A DNA stretch of 64,000 nt from Ruegeria atlantica (GCF_013032505.1 NZ_WQCG01000002.1:949171-1013170); one strand, 5' to 3'; positions 53,197 through 63,667 are shown, counted from the stretch's first letter. The notes: a model not told the origin generated them from the letters alone. Numbers and translations: made by a program.

Positions 53197-54141
53197 TCAT
53201 CCCTGTGTTTCGGCTCGCAAATAGGCAATGACATTCAGGATATCGGCTTCCTTTTTCAAGCCGCGAAATTGCATCTTGTTGCCTGGAACTGCGCCCTTAG
53301 GATCCGCCAAAAAGGTGGTCAGGGTTTCCGGTGTCCAGACGATACCGGACTCTTGCAGTTGTTTTGAGAACCTAAATCCTTCGGCCTGACCGGCCGTAGC
53401 ACCGATTATGCCGTAAAGCGACGGCCCCACTGTATGACGGTCTTCGTCCAGCTTGTGGCATGCACTGCATTTGCGAAAGACTTTCTTGCCAGCTTTGACA
53501 TCACCCTCAACTGAAACGGCTGCGGTTGCTACCGCAGCAGCGGGTTCAGCTTCGGCTTTTTTGTCGTCCAGATTGAAAATCAGGCGTGCTGTGACAGGTA
53601 CGGTCCGGGTGATACCCGGCAGGTCGGCCAACTCCATCAGCTTGTCTATGCCTGCATCCACGCCTGCGTCCTCTGTGCTTATGAACACCATGTCATTTGT
53701 TGAAACCATGACTGCAGTTTCAGACAAGCGCGCCACAAACATCTCGGTATCGAATTCAACATCTGCGCCTGCCAGCGAAAGCATCGCCTCGACGTCGACA
53801 GTCGTGGTTTCACCAACGCTCAGGGCCGATAGCTCTGCCATGTCGAACTGTGCCGTTAGTGATGCCGTACCCGCCTTTTGGAACACGTATTCGATCATCC
53901 GTTCATTGCGAACGTCGATATTGGTTTCCACCGATGACAGGTCAATTTTAATATCGGCTTTCCCGTCGGATCCGACCTGACCGGAGATACCTGTAAAAGA
54001 GTTCACCTCACCCACGGTGTCTTTTTTGATCGAACCATAGGCCAGATGCGAGCCTTCAGGGTCCAGAGTCCAAGTTTGCGCCAGAACCGGGGTTGCAACA
54101 ATTGCCGACGCAATCGTGACTGCCTTCAACAGAAGTTTCAT
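53197..54141 (-). CDS. Periplasmic YceI-cytochrome c fusion protein
   Basis: A 314-residue exported protein. Residues 1-21 are a signal peptide (ending PVLAQ). Residues 22-195 form a YceI-like lipocalin domain (WTLDPEGSHLAYGSIKKD), the fold that binds isoprenoid chains. An alanine/glutamate-rich linker follows. Residues 210-314 are a class I cytochrome c with CSACH and a Met in GNKMQFRGL. A quinone-like or isoprenoid ligand next to a heme suggests periplasmic electron transfer. It is divergent from an ECF sigma factor gene with 84 bp between. Confidence 0.92.
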   Translation of the reverse strand: MKLLLKAVTIASAIVATPVLAQTWTLDPEGSHLAYGSIKKDTVGEVNSFTGISGQVGSDGKADIKIDLSSVETNIDVRNERMIEYVFQKAGTASLTAQFDMAELSALSVGETTTVDVEAMLSLAGADVEFDTEMFVARLSETAVMVSTNDMVFISTEDAGVDAGIDKLMELADLPGITRTVPVTARLIFNLDDKKAEAEPAAAVATAAVSVEGDVKAGKKVFRKCSACHKLDEDRHTVGPSLYGIIGATAGQAEGFRFSKQLQESGIVWTPETLTTFLADPKGAVPGNKMQFRGLKKEADILNVIAYLRAETQG

Positions 54142-54225
54142 TTCTTTCCTCCTCGGGTTATGTCAGTCCTGACCTCGCGGGCCCGGTCCGTGAATGACAA
54201 ACACACACAGGTCGCGATTTATTCG

Positions 54226-54762
54226 ATGAGTCCCGATATTTCCTCCGAACAGGCCGTGCGCGGCGCAATCCAGACGCATTCCAAACGGGTCTGGCGGTTT
54301 GGTCTTGCACTTTCGGGAGCGTCGGATGTTGCCGATGATTTATTGCAATCGACGTGTTTGCGCGCGTTGGAGCGTCATCATCAGGTCACATCGTATGATC
54401 GGCTGGACAGTTGGCTGATGACGATCTGCCGTTCCATCTGGCTGAATGAGGTTCGGGCACGTTCGGTGCGTAAAGCGCAGGCGCTGTCCGTTACACCCGA
54501 AGCCGAATTAATTTCGGCCGGACCGGATTCAGAAACGAATATTTTCGCCGCTGAGGTGTTTACACAAGTGATGCAGCTGCCAGAAGCGCAGCGGGAGACA
54601 GTTATGCTTGTGTTCGTTGAAGGATACAGCTACCGCGAAGCCGCCGCGTTGCTGGAAGTGCCAATCGGGACTATCATGAGCCGGCTGTCCAACGCCCGGC
54701 AGAAACTGAAAAACGTGATGCAGCATGATGCGGCAGACGCCGTTCGACGGAGTGGCAAATGA
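54226..54762 (+). CDS. ECF-type RNA polymerase sigma factor
   Basis: A 178-residue sigma factor. Region 2 is DVADDLLQSTCLRALERH with SWLMTICRSIWLNEVRAR. Region 4 is PEAQRETVMLVFVEGYSYRE followed by AAALLEVPIGTIMSRL. The start is uncertain (ATG 54226 taken; in-frame ATG 54160 and GTG 54190 exist). Its stop overlaps the anti-sigma start. The divergent YceI-cytochrome gene is a likely target. Confidence 0.92.
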   Translation: MSPDISSEQAVRGAIQTHSKRVWRFGLALSGASDVADDLLQSTCLRALERHHQVTSYDRLDSWLMTICRSIWLNEVRARSVRKAQALSVTPEAELISAGPDSETNIFAAEVFTQVMQLPEAQRETVMLVFVEGYSYREAAALLEVPIGTIMSRLSNARQKLKNVMQHDAADAVRRSGK

Positions 54763-55505
54763 AGTTTTCCGACGAAACGCTAAAGGCGTATCTGGAAGGC
54801 AATGCGGATGCGGCCGATGCCGCCGCTATCGAAGCGGCGATTGAAACCGATCTTGCGCTGGAACAGCGCCTGATGACGCTGGACCCGCTGGCACCGGTGG
54901 TTCAGTCGGTGTTCGAAAATATTCCTACTGATGCACCGCAGATTGAATTGCCGGAAACGGCCCCGGTTGATACGGCCAATACCTCGGGCGGTCTATGGCG
55001 AATGATGGCAGTTGCTGCGTCAGTGGCGGTCGTGGCTGTATCTGCAACATTCTGGGCCACACGCCCCGAGCCAATGGGATGGGCCGAGCAGGCGGCGATC
55101 TATCAGTCGCTTTATTCGCCCGACACGATTGCGTCTCTGGACAATTCTCCGGTTACGCTTAATGCGCAGTTCGCACAGGCCGAAGAACAGCTCGGCCGGT
55201 CTCTGAACCAGGGCGCGCTTGAGGCTTTGCCCGGGTTGGAGTTGAAACGCGCTCAGGTTTTGTCGTTTAAGGGAAAGCCTCTGATTCAGGTCGTTTTTTC
55301 GGATAGTCAGGGTCAGCCTTTGGCGTTTTGCGTGATCCGGCAGGGCGAGGGCGCTCCGGCGAAGGATGTCAAACTTGCGGCGATAAGTGGCGTCGCGACA
55401 GCGACATGGGCGCAAGATGGATACGGCTATATGCTGATCGGCAGCAGTGAACAGACCGATCTGGAGCCGCAACTGGACATTCTGACCACAACATTCGCGG
55501 GTTGA
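54759..55505 (+). CDS. Membrane-bound anti-sigma factor
   Basis: A 248-residue protein coupled to the sigma gene by a four-base overlap. The N-terminal domain (KFSDETLKAYLEGNADAADA) is the sigma-binding part. One membrane helix lies at about residues 81-101. The C-terminal periplasmic domain (about 145 residues) is a sensor candidate. The HxxxCxxC zinc motif of ZAS anti-sigma factors is absent, so signalling is not through that thiol switch. Confidence 0.85.
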   Translation: MKFSDETLKAYLEGNADAADAAAIEAAIETDLALEQRLMTLDPLAPVVQSVFENIPTDAPQIELPETAPVDTANTSGGLWRMMAVAASVAVVAVSATFWATRPEPMGWAEQAAIYQSLYSPDTIASLDNSPVTLNAQFAQAEEQLGRSLNQGALEALPGLELKRAQVLSFKGKPLIQVVFSDSQGQPLAFCVIRQGEGAPAKDVKLAAISGVATATWAQDGYGYMLIGSSEQTDLEPQLDILTTTFAG

Positions 55506-55564
55506 CCGCGGTCAGGGCGGAATACGTCTTGTGAACCCCGCGAAATGTCCGAAATATAGCGGTC

Positions 55565-56644
55565 ATGACAATGAAACCTGTGATGCCGGACCCGGACGAG
55601 GACGACGATTCAGTCGGCCCACCCAGCATCTATGATACCGACCCGTCCGAGGATGATGATCTTTGGTTCCTCCCACCGGATGAAGGTATGGCGTCGGACG
55701 AATTTTTGCCGCCTGGTCCGGTGGTTGATCGTCGCCTGTTGTTCGATCCAAGGGATTGGCGCGCGGCGCAGGCCGATTTGTCTTGTGAATTGGCCGAACT
55801 GGCAGTCACGTTCGGAGCGCTGGACGAACGTTTGCGCGCAGGGCCGACCGGGTGGGGACACCGACTGGCGCTGATGGATGTGTCGGATTTGGGCTGGTGG
55901 ACCGGGGATCGAATTGGTGTCGACCGGCTTGCTCTCTGGGTTGGGTTGCGGATCGGTGCGACCGGCGATGATGTCCAGGCTATGTTCCGGGCAGGCTGGG
56001 CCGTGCGCCGTCTGACTTCTGGGGCGGGACCGGCCGACGGCGGCTGGGCCAATGGCCTGACTGCATTTCTAGATCGCATGGCACAAGGCATCGAAGAGAC
56101 TCCAGAGGCTGTCGCCGATCTGGCCGAGGTTATGCAAAACGCGGAAGGCCTGCATCCTGTTACACAAGCCGCTGTTGGCTTTCACGCCTGGCGCGCCCTG
56201 TCGGAAGGTGTAGGCCAGGACACCGAAGCCGCGATCATTGCGGCCCGTCATGCCGCGTCGATGGGCCGGGGTGGGGCATTCTTCATGCCACTGGCGCTAT
56301 CGGGTCCGGGTGCGCTGCGGGGTGTTGGTGAGCCGCAGGAAAAACTATCGGCCTGGATCAGGGGGGTGGGGCAGGCGATCCTGGCCGCTTTGTTGCATCT
56401 GGACCGTGTCAGTGCCTGGGATCAGCGCGCCCGCGAGGCGACAAGTGACTTGAGTGGACGCACACCACCGCGTTTGATTGACGCGCTGACCGCATGGCCC
56501 ATGGTGTCTGCACCACTTGCCGAAGACTTGACGCAAGCCTCTCGTGCTGCGGTGCAACGCAATATCGACCGCTTCATGAGCCGGGGTCTGATCCGAGAGG
56601 TAACAGGGCAGGGGCGTTACAGGGTTTGGACGGCTGCACTGTGA
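55565..56644 (+). CDS. DUF1612/HTH-type (RHE_PE00001 family) DNA-binding protein
   Basis: A 359-residue protein. The acidic N-terminus (about 40 residues) is followed by the DUF1612-like pattern ALDERLRAGPTGWGHRLAL. The C-terminal winged helix reads AAVQRNIDRFMSRGLIREVT followed by GQGRYRVW. Family members are common on alphaproteobacterial plasmids and their function is unknown; a regulator role is inferred from the helix-turn-helix. It stands alone, 60 bp after the anti-sigma gene. Confidence 0.7.
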   Translation: MTMKPVMPDPDEDDDSVGPPSIYDTDPSEDDDLWFLPPDEGMASDEFLPPGPVVDRRLLFDPRDWRAAQADLSCELAELAVTFGALDERLRAGPTGWGHRLALMDVSDLGWWTGDRIGVDRLALWVGLRIGATGDDVQAMFRAGWAVRRLTSGAGPADGGWANGLTAFLDRMAQGIEETPEAVADLAEVMQNAEGLHPVTQAAVGFHAWRALSEGVGQDTEAAIIAARHAASMGRGGAFFMPLALSGPGALRGVGEPQEKLSAWIRGVGQAILAALLHLDRVSAWDQRAREATSDLSGRTPPRLIDALTAWPMVSAPLAEDLTQASRAAVQRNIDRFMSRGLIREVTGQGRYRVWTAAL

Positions 56645-56829
56645 TCCTTTCGCCCTGTGTTGAAGGACGAGAAGCCTAAATTCTGCATCCCCCAGACGTC
56701 AGTTTCAGCCATGTTTGTAAGGGTGGGATGTAAAGCGTTTTGGCACCTTTATTTATGCTTCGCAGAGATATAGAGAGCGAAAACGCGCGCGCTTTGCGAA
56801 CATTTGACATCAGGGACTTTTAGCTCGAA

Positions 56830-58965
56830 ATGAAGCAGACTCCGATACACGATGCGGTGGGTATATCCGGCCGTTCCCCGATAAGTGACACGTCGGAAGA
56901 AAACACGATCAACCTTGGTGAATTGGCGGGAATATTCTGGCGCGATAAGTGGATTATTGCTCTATGCACCGCAGCTGCAATTGTGTGCGGCGCGTACTAC
57001 GCTTTTATAGCCTCTGATCCGCTGTACCGGTCCACGGCAGTTGTCATTTTGGAAACCGAACAAGCCAGCGTTGTTGATCTGCAAAGTGTAGTGGGCGGAT
57101 TGGCCGGAGACACGGTTGAGGTCAATTCAGAACTTCAAGTTCTTCAATCGCGTGGCCTGATGGGCAAGGTTGTAGACAAGCTGGATCTTGTATCGGACCC
57201 CGAGTTTAACACCGCGCTTCAACCAGTATCTGCGCTAGACGCGGTAAAGCAGTTTGTCAAATCCGTTATGGGGCTCGGAGATGGGCGTGAACAGATCCAT
57301 GCGGATCTGGCCGAGCAGCAAACTCGGGACGGTGTGATTTCGGCCTTGCTCCGAAAGGTTTCAGTGAGCAACGTGCGGCAAAGTTTGGTCTTCACGGTCA
57401 CGGTCGAGACCGAACAGGCGCGCAAATCAGCCTTGATAGCAGACACTATTGTTGAGCTTTACGTCCTGAACCAAATCGAAGTGAAATTCGAAGCCACCGA
57501 ACAGGCCACCGCGTGGCTGACTGAGCGTGTGGCTGAGTTGCAGGTTGAGTTGGAAACTGCCGAAGCGCAGTTCAATGAATTCAATGCAACGACAGCGTTG
57601 ATCTCGCCCGAGGCGCTTCAGCTGCAGGAAGTTCAGCTTAAGGATATTCGCGAACGCCGCATCTCGGCTGAAGCTAGCCGAGATACTGCTCAGGCGCGAT
57701 ATGAAGCACTTGATTCCGCTGATACCCGTGCTGCCCAGGTCGAAGCCAGTCAAGACCCGCAGTTGAAACGTTTATTCTCGCAGATCAACGAATCCAACAC
57801 AGGTGAAGCCGCCTTCGATACCGCTTTTGCGCGCCTGCTTGCGCGCTCAGAACTTGAAGTGAGGCGCGCGACCCAGCAAGTTCAGGCTTTGACGCAATCA
57901 TCTAAAGAGCTGGGCGAACGTATCGCGCTACAAAATGCTGACTTGATCATGCTGCAGCAGCTGGGACGCGAGGCAGAAGCGGTCCGGTTGCTGTATGAAT
58001 ATTTCCTGGCACGCCTGAAAGAGACCGCAGCCCAGGAAGGAATTCAGAAAGCGGACAGCCGTCAACTGTCCCGCGCTGTGGTCCCCAGCGATCCTTCGGA
58101 ACCGCAGAAATCACTGATCCTTGCTTTCTCAGCCATTATTGGCGTTGTTCTCGGTGCCGCCATCGTTTTGCTGAACGAGACAAGGCGCAAGGGCTATCGC
58201 TCGGCGCACGAGTTGGAACGTAAGACCGGATACAGTGTTTTGGGTCAAATCCCGGTATTCCCCGTGCGCGGGCGTCGCAATGTTCTGGAATATCTGGTCA
58301 GCAAGCCTTCTTCCGCCACTGCTGAGGCAGTACGCAACTTACGCACGTCGCTGATGTTGTCCAATGTTGACCGTCCTCCGCAGGTTGTTGTGATGACATC
58401 TTCGTTGCCAGAGGAAGGCAAGACGACAAATTCGATGGCACTGGCACAGAACTTTGTCGGCATCGGCAAAAAGGTGTTGCTGGTTGAAGGTGACATCCGC
58501 CGCTTGACCATGACTGCGCAGTTGATGGCGGCGCCGAAGAAGGGGATCGTTTCGGTTCTGGCAGGTGATGTAAGTGCGCAAGAGGCGATCTTTAATGATC
58601 CCCTGTTGGGTTGCGACGTATTGGCAGGCGAGAAGACTTCGGCGAATGCAGCGGACTTAATCGCTTCGGAACGGTTCCGGCTCTTTCTGGAGGAGATGCG
58701 TAAGATTTACGACATCATTTTGATCGATACGCCGCCGACGCTGTTGGTATCTGACGCTCGCCTGATTGCGCGAAATGCAGATGCGGTGTTGCTGACGGTT
58801 AAGTGGAACGCTACCTCGGAACAAGATGTTACCGAGGCCATGCGGCTGTTCCACACCGACAACCAGCGCCTGACCGGACTTGTTCTGGGCCAGATCAACG
58901 CGCGCAGTGCCAAACACTATGGCTATTCATACGGCAGCTATGCCAACAATTATTACAGCAACTAG
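56830..58965 (+). CDS. Wzc-like polysaccharide co-polymerase with BY-kinase domain
   Basis: A 711-residue inner-membrane protein. A Wzz chain-length domain lies between two membrane helices (about residues 39-60 and 428-450), with long coiled coils at roughly 220-300 and 330-400. The cytoplasmic tyrosine-kinase domain has Walker [11 protein letters not shown] (about 525-533), the A' segment [10 protein letters not shown] with Glu in place of the first Asp, and Walker [10 protein letters not shown] tyrosine-rich tail ([13 protein letters not shown]) is the autophosphorylation cluster. No other exopolysaccharide gene is in the window. Confidence 0.93.
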   Translation: MKQTPIHDAVGISGRSPISDTSEENTINLGELAGIFWRDKWIIALCTAAAIVCGAYYAFIASDPLYRSTAVVILETEQASVVDLQSVVGGLAGDTVEVNSELQVLQSRGLMGKVVDKLDLVSDPEFNTALQPVSALDAVKQFVKSVMGLGDGREQIHADLAEQQTRDGVISALLRKVSVSNVRQSLVFTVTVETEQARKSALIADTIVELYVLNQIEVKFEATEQATAWLTERVAELQVELETAEAQFNEFNATTALISPEALQLQEVQLKDIRERRISAEASRDTAQARYEALDSADTRAAQVEASQDPQLKRLFSQINESNTGEAAFDTAFARLLARSELEVRRATQQVQALTQSSKELGERIALQNADLIMLQQLGREAEAVRLLYEYFLARLKETAAQEGIQKADSRQLSRAVVPSDPSEPQKSLILAFSAIIGVVLGAAIVLLNETRRKGYRSAHELERKTGYSVLGQIPVFPVRGRRNVLEYLVSKPSSATAEAVRNLRTSLMLSNVDRPPQVVVMTSSLPEEGKTTNSMALAQNFVGIGKKVLLVEGDIRRLTMTAQLMAAPKKGIVSVLAGDVSAQEAIFNDPLLGCDVLAGEKTSANAADLIASERFRLFLEEMRKIYDIILIDTPPTLLVSDARLIARNADAVLLTVKWNATSEQDVTEAMRLFHTDNQRLTGLVLGQINARSAKHYGYSYGSYANNYYSN

Positions 58966-59141
58966 GGGCAATGACCGGTGCCGACAAAACCGCATGTCGG
59001 TGTCGCGTTGCTTGCGGTCACCGGCCGCGGCATCGTGGAACCAGAAAACAAGCGCGAAACTGTTTCTACCAGGGTTTTGAAACCGAAGTCCCCAATAGTT
59101 GCTTTACCTTCGCGGCGCAGCGATAAGGACTGATTAATTCA

Positions 59142-59161
59142 GATAGGTGATGCCACCTATC
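59142..59161. terminator. Perfect hairpin between wzc-like gene and ABC operon
   Basis: GATAGGTG and CACCTATC form a perfect 8-bp stem with a 4-base loop, between two convergent units. There is no T-run, so it is a weak terminator or an operator. The rest of 58966-59263 holds no gene I can support. Confidence 0.45.
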
Positions 59162-59263
59162 ACGCGTTAGACTTGGGGTGGAAACGCAGGTGAAAATCGA
59201 ATTGGTCTGCGGCTACCACACTGAACATGTTCCCTTTACATGCCTCCGCAAGACCATTCGATA

Positions 59264-59995
59264 TCACAACACGCGCGACAGGAAGGCCTTAGTGCGCGGT
59301 TCGCGTGGTTGCGAAAAAAGCACCTCGGGGGGGCCTTGCTCCAAGATGCGGCCGGCATCAAGGAAACAAACCTTGTCTGCCAATTCCCGTGCGAAACCCA
59401 TTTCGTGGGTGGCAAGCACCATAGTCATGCCCTGCTTTCGCAAGTCCCTCAGCACATCCAAAACCTCGCCAACCAGCTCAGGGTCCAGCGCGCTTGTAAT
59501 TTCGTCGAACAGCATGATCTGCGGCTCCATCGCCAATGCACGAATGATTGCGACGCGCTGTTGCTGACCGCCTGAAAGTTGGTCTGGATAGTGCTCCATC
59601 CGGTTGCCTAGTCCAAAACGTGTGAAAAGCCGGGTCACACGCGGGCGCAGGTCTTCTCTGCTCAGCCCACGAACGCGACGAGGGGCCAGCATTACATTCT
59701 CTGCAGCTGTCATATGAGGAAAGAGGTTATAGCTCTGGAAAACGATGCCGATTTGCTGACGCACGGGTTGGGGGTCCAGCCCCGGCTCAGAAATGTCCTT
59801 CCCGTCCAGCCATATCGTCCCATCGTCGACAGGTTCAAGAAGGTTCATGCAACGCAGAAGTGTGGACTTGCCAGAGCCTGAAGCGCCGATCAGGCACACC
59901 ATCTCGCCCTCAGCCACATCCAGATCAATGCCTTTGCATACTTCGTGATCATCGAACCGCTTGCGCACCCCACGTAAGGATAACTTCGCCGTCAT
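59264..59995 (-). CDS. Polar amino acid ABC transporter, ATP-binding subunit
   Basis: A 243-residue GlnQ/GltL-type ATPase: Walker [13 protein letters not shown]-loop [13 protein letters not shown], signature [11 protein letters not shown], Walker [13 protein letters not shown] and the switch histidine in LATHEMGFA. Its start overlaps the permease stop. Confidence 0.96.
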   Translation of the reverse strand: MTAKLSLRGVRKRFDDHEVCKGIDLDVAEGEMVCLIGASGSGKSTLLRCMNLLEPVDDGTIWLDGKDISEPGLDPQPVRQQIGIVFQSYNLFPHMTAAENVMLAPRRVRGLSREDLRPRVTRLFTRFGLGNRMEHYPDQLSGGQQQRVAIIRALAMEPQIMLFDEITSALDPELVGEVLDVLRDLRKQGMTMVLATHEMGFARELADKVCFLDAGRILEQGPPEVLFSQPREPRTKAFLSRVL

Positions 59996-60852
59996 GTGCG
60001 CGCCCTGTTCTGCTTGTTCATAAGGTAATCCGCATATCGCGTAGCAGGTATGGTCAATGCCAGAAAGATCAGCGCGGCACCCACATAAGGTGTGAAATTG
60101 GCATAGAGCGACTTATATACGCCTGCCTGTCTGAAGACCTCAACCGGGCCAATAAAGGACAAAAGCGCCACGTCCTTCTGCAAGGCAATGAACAGGTTCA
60201 TATTGGCGGGAACGACGTTTCGAATGGCCTGCGGCAGGACAACAAAGCGCATGGTGTCCTGATTGCTCAACCCTAGCGAGGCCGCGGCGGATCGTTGCGA
60301 CTGGTGGATTGAGTCAATACCCGAGCGGATAACCTCGGCCACATAGGCCGAATAGACCAGAACCAGAGCCAGCGTGCCCCAGATATAAGGGCTGTTCCAA
60401 GGCCTTGGCAGGCCCAAGCCGGGCACGCCAAATCCGATGATGTAGATGACAAGAACAACCGGCAAGCCGCGAAAAATGTCAGTATAGGCAATGCCGAATA
60501 GCCGCAGCGGGAAAAGCGCAGGCGTACGCGTGTCCCGACACAGCGCGATGGCAAGGCCTGTGATCGCGATCAGCGGCGCAGACCAAGCGAAAATCATCAC
60601 GTTCATAAGAAAGGCTTCGAGCAATCCGGGAAACGTTTCGGCAAAGACCCTGCCGTTGAAGAACGAGCGCTGTACGGCCTCCCACCCTGGGGCGAGCGGG
60701 ACTAGGACTACGATGGAGAGAACCACGCTGACCGTTGAGATCAGCGCGATGCGATTTGAGCGTCGCCTTACTTCGGCTTCATAAATTTCGCGACGTGTGG
60801 GCGTCTTGGCAGAGTGCTTAACCGAGTCTTCTTGCAATGACGTTTCTTCCAT
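59992..60852 (-). CDS. Polar amino acid ABC transporter, permease
   Basis: A 286-residue permease of the HisM/GlnP type. After a charged 30-residue N-terminus it has about six helices and the EAA coupling motif ([20 protein letters not shown]). It is one polypeptide, so the channel is probably a homodimer. It follows the binding protein gene with no gap. Confidence 0.94.
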   Translation of the reverse strand: MEETSLQEDSVKHSAKTPTRREIYEAEVRRRSNRIALISTVSVVLSIVVLVPLAPGWEAVQRSFFNGRVFAETFPGLLEAFLMNVMIFAWSAPLIAITGLAIALCRDTRTPALFPLRLFGIAYTDIFRGLPVVLVIYIIGFGVPGLGLPRPWNSPYIWGTLALVLVYSAYVAEVIRSGIDSIHQSQRSAAASLGLSNQDTMRFVVLPQAIRNVVPANMNLFIALQKDVALLSFIGPVEVFRQAGVYKSLYANFTPYVGAALIFLALTIPATRYADYLMNKQNRART

Positions 60853-61680
60853 CTACTCGATGACCGGAACGCCCGTAGCCTCAGCCAGCCATTTCGCTTC
60901 TATCGCCGCAAGCTCGCCGCTTTCGGTCAACTCTGTGATGGCGGCGTTGACGCACTCCTTCAACGCGTTTCCTTCTTCCATCAATAGGCCAAACTGGTCT
61001 GGGCTTTCGGATTGTCCCGGAGGGAACTGGCCCAATAGCGCACCGTTTTCGACCACGACCGCCGACAGGTAGAGAGCCGTTGGCAAGTCATAGAGTGCCG
61101 CATCAATCTGACCTGCCATGATGGCAGCGTTTACATCGGCATTGTCGTTGTAAAGCAGCGGTTCGCCCGAAGGCCGGATCACATCGTTGAGCATCGGGAT
61201 TGCAGTTGTCGTGGCAACAGCCCCCCATTTCAAAGCCTTGAGGCCGTCCAACGTCGCTTCGGCACCGGAATCAACAACGTTCTGCGTGGTCAGCACTGCC
61301 ATGGCCGAGGTGTAGTATGGCAGGCTGAAGTCAACCATTTCCTCCCGCTCTGGGGTAATCGAGTATTGCTGCATGTTAAAATCAAAGTTCTTCGCGCCAG
61401 GCTGAATCGCCTCGTCAAAACTGGTGCGGACCCAAGTGACATTGTCCTGGCCGAAACCCATTTTCTCGGCGATGGCATAAGCAACGGCGGCTTCGAACCC
61501 TTCGCCGCTTTCGGGCGCGTCATTCATAACCCAAGGATAGTAGGCCGGATTACCTGTCGCAATTGTTAGGGTGCCCTCTGTGAGGGTCTTACCATTGGCG
61601 CAGGTCCCGTCGCCCGCAGCCAGCACCGAGGTTGTTGAGAAAAGCAAGGCCAGAGCTGAGCCAGTAATCAGTTTCATCAA
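60853..61680 (-). CDS. Polar amino acid ABC transporter, periplasmic binding protein
   Basis: A 275-residue family 3 solute-binding protein with a signal peptide (cleaved near SVLAA) and the pattern FEAAVAYAIAEKMGF, FDFNMQQYSITPERE and DFSLPYY. It is the first gene of the operon. The exact amino acid or related amine cannot be read from sequence. Confidence 0.94.
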   Translation of the reverse strand: MMKLITGSALALLFSTTSVLAAGDGTCANGKTLTEGTLTIATGNPAYYPWVMNDAPESGEGFEAAVAYAIAEKMGFGQDNVTWVRTSFDEAIQPGAKNFDFNMQQYSITPEREEMVDFSLPYYTSAMAVLTTQNVVDSGAEATLDGLKALKWGAVATTTAIPMLNDVIRPSGEPLLYNDNADVNAAIMAGQIDAALYDLPTALYLSAVVVENGALLGQFPPGQSESPDQFGLLMEEGNALKECVNAAITELTESGELAAIEAKWLAEATGVPVIE

Positions 61681-61692
61681 TCTTCTCCCTGT

Positions 61693-62282
61693 TTATGTTT
61701 GGGCACAGGTTCTTATGCGCAGAAAGATTTGTCTAGGCAATTGATCCCATGAAATGATGGCGAGATCTGTGCGTTCGTCGGGAACTTTGCAATATTCATA
61801 ACGAACTGGCTGGGGCAGTTTTACGGATATTGATCCTGCTGGAGACCAGCAACCACACCTATCGCTCTGAGACAGTGAATTGGTGATCGCAAGACTTTGC
61901 CCAGGGCTTGCCCTTTTCAGGCCTGCCGGTTGAACACTGACAGACTCCGCTTCGTGAACACTCGCTTTTCGCAACACTGAACCGTGAGAGCGCGGTGGAA
62001 AACCTGCCAGAGCTGTTTTCGCAACCCTAGGGCCGGGCGCAAGCCGTGGCGTTGATCGACCGGATCATCGGCGTGGTCGAGGCCTAGATCCCTGAACTGA
62101 AATCAATGGCACACGATGAATACAGCAGTGACTCCATTGGTTCACGGTAACACTAAAGATAAGCGCGTCTGAGCAGTTGTAATTCAAGCGTAATGGTCCA
62201 AGTCGCTTTCAGCGGACAACGAAACATAGTCAACGGCGAATTATCGACTTGCTTTGGTCTGGAATCCACTTAGACAGAAAAA
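61693..62282. other. No gene recognised
   Basis: About 590 bases with the promoter of the ABC operon at the left edge. Short open frames on both strands lack ribosome sites and family patterns. A stretch near 61980-62100 reads like a broken coding frame, but I could not place it in a family. Confidence 0.45.
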
Positions 62283-62936
62283 ATGAACTGCCAACAAACC
62301 CCCAATCTGCTCGAACTTGGAAATAGTCCCGTCATAGCGAAGGGAAACAGGCAATTCGTGTATGAACACCCCTTTGACAAGGGGTTACTGTTAAAGATTC
62401 CGCAGCCGCATACGATGGTTGCTGGTTCTAGGCTTGTAACCGACAAGTGGTATGACCGGGCGTTTCGCCGAGCGACCGCTTTCAAGGGTTTTATGCGTGA
62501 GTTTGACGAAGCCTTTTTTCTGATGGTCCGCCATCAGGACAGCCCAGAGTCCATGCCTGTCTGTAGGGTTTTCGGCACCGCACCGACAGACAAGGGTCTG
62601 GCTTTGGTGTATGAACGCATTTCTGATCCGGATGGGCAGCTTTCACCAAGTCTGGGTCAATTGATCGCCGAAGATCGTCTGACGCCTCAGCACTTGAATG
62701 ATCTAAATAAGCACTTCGACCAACTGTCCGACGAACGAGTCATCATTAGCAACAAGAACACAGGCAATCTTGTCTATCAAACCAGGCCCAATGGATCTGG
62801 GCGATGGGTTTGGATTGACAGTTTTGGGTCAAAGCAGGTCATTCCGCTGAGAAGGTGGCTTCGCAGTTACAATGACCGCAAGCTCGGCCAGGTTCGAAAA
62901 AAATTCTTTGATTTGATTAACGCCGCGAGGGCTTGA
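62283..62936 (+). CDS. YrbL-family (PhoP network, kinase-like fold) protein
   Basis: A 217-residue protein of the YrbL family, which has a degenerate kinase-like fold. It shows an N-terminal VIAKGNRQFVYEHPFDKGLL region, then LALVYERISDPDGQLSPSLG. The catalytic-loop-like stretch is VIISNKNTGNLVYQTR, followed by VWIDSFGSK. The function is unknown. It is convergent with a second member of the same family at 63062-63667. Confidence 0.8.
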   Translation: MNCQQTPNLLELGNSPVIAKGNRQFVYEHPFDKGLLLKIPQPHTMVAGSRLVTDKWYDRAFRRATAFKGFMREFDEAFFLMVRHQDSPESMPVCRVFGTAPTDKGLALVYERISDPDGQLSPSLGQLIAEDRLTPQHLNDLNKHFDQLSDERVIISNKNTGNLVYQTRPNGSGRWVWIDSFGSKQVIPLRRWLRSYNDRKLGQVRKKFFDLINAARA

Positions 62937-63061
62937 ACGTTTGGTCAGCCGAATTGATTGGTTTCAACAGGTTTTTGTTTGATGCAGCTTGGAAAACGTC
63001 TACTCAGCAGGTGGCTAATAAACAGCGGCCGAATAGACGCCACTGTCGATGAGCGCTTGTT

Positions 63062-63667
63062 TTAGCCCAGACCAAATGCACGGCCCATACGTGTCCTGCG
63101 ACGCTTGATAGAGTTGCGGAATGCCAGGTCGGAAACCAGCGTCAGCGGAAACAAAACCCTTTCACCTAAGCCATCAATTACGACCAGTTCTCCATTGCGC
63201 TCTTGTGCCCTTACAATGTTATCAAAGCTCAGGTCACCCACGATAATCCGGCCGCGCTCAAGGTCGTCCATGAGCTTCATGAATTCACCGTGCAACTTTT
63301 TGCGCTCGGACAAGTCATCGCCCAACGCCGCCCGTTCGGACTCCAGTGTCGGCGCCAAATCGCCATCCGGTCCGGTCATCTTTTCTACGACCAATGCTGG
63401 TCCTCGAGATGTCGCAGCATATCCCATGAATTGTGCAAGGCGTTCAATCTCGGGACAGCCTCGCGTCAGCGCAGCCAAGTATTCGTTCGCTTCACGGTTC
63501 CACTGACGAAGGTTGCCATAGCGTCTCTCGGCATAGCGAGGAATCGCGTGATTGCGCACGGGTTCATCGATCCTGACTTTTAGTAGCGCGGACTCAACCA
63601 TCGGATGCTGATAAATTTCGTAGTTGCGGCTTTGTCGCAATGGCTGGAGTTTACTTAAATCTATCAT
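63062..63667 (-). CDS. YrbL-family protein, second copy
   Basis: A 201-residue YrbL-family protein. It shows RNYEIYQHPMVESALLKVRI, then PALVVEKMTGPDGDLAPTLE, then the catalytic-loop-like IVGDLSFDNIVRAQ and a metal-site-like LVVIDGLGER. The GDLSFDN stretch is closer to a kinase HxDxxxxN loop than that of the convergent copy. It ends 126 bp from its neighbour. Confidence 0.8.
   Translation of the reverse strand: MIDLSKLQPLRQSRNYEIYQHPMVESALLKVRIDEPVRNHAIPRYAERRYGNLRQWNREANEYLAALTRGCPEIERLAQFMGYAATSRGPALVVEKMTGPDGDLAPTLESERAALGDDLSERKKLHGEFMKLMDDLERGRIIVGDLSFDNIVRAQERNGELVVIDGLGERVLFPLTLVSDLAFRNSIKRRRTRMGRAFGLG

Noticed and set aside
61980..62150. Possible transposase or toxin remnant
   Set aside because: Short coding-like stretches with stops could not be matched to any family by eye.
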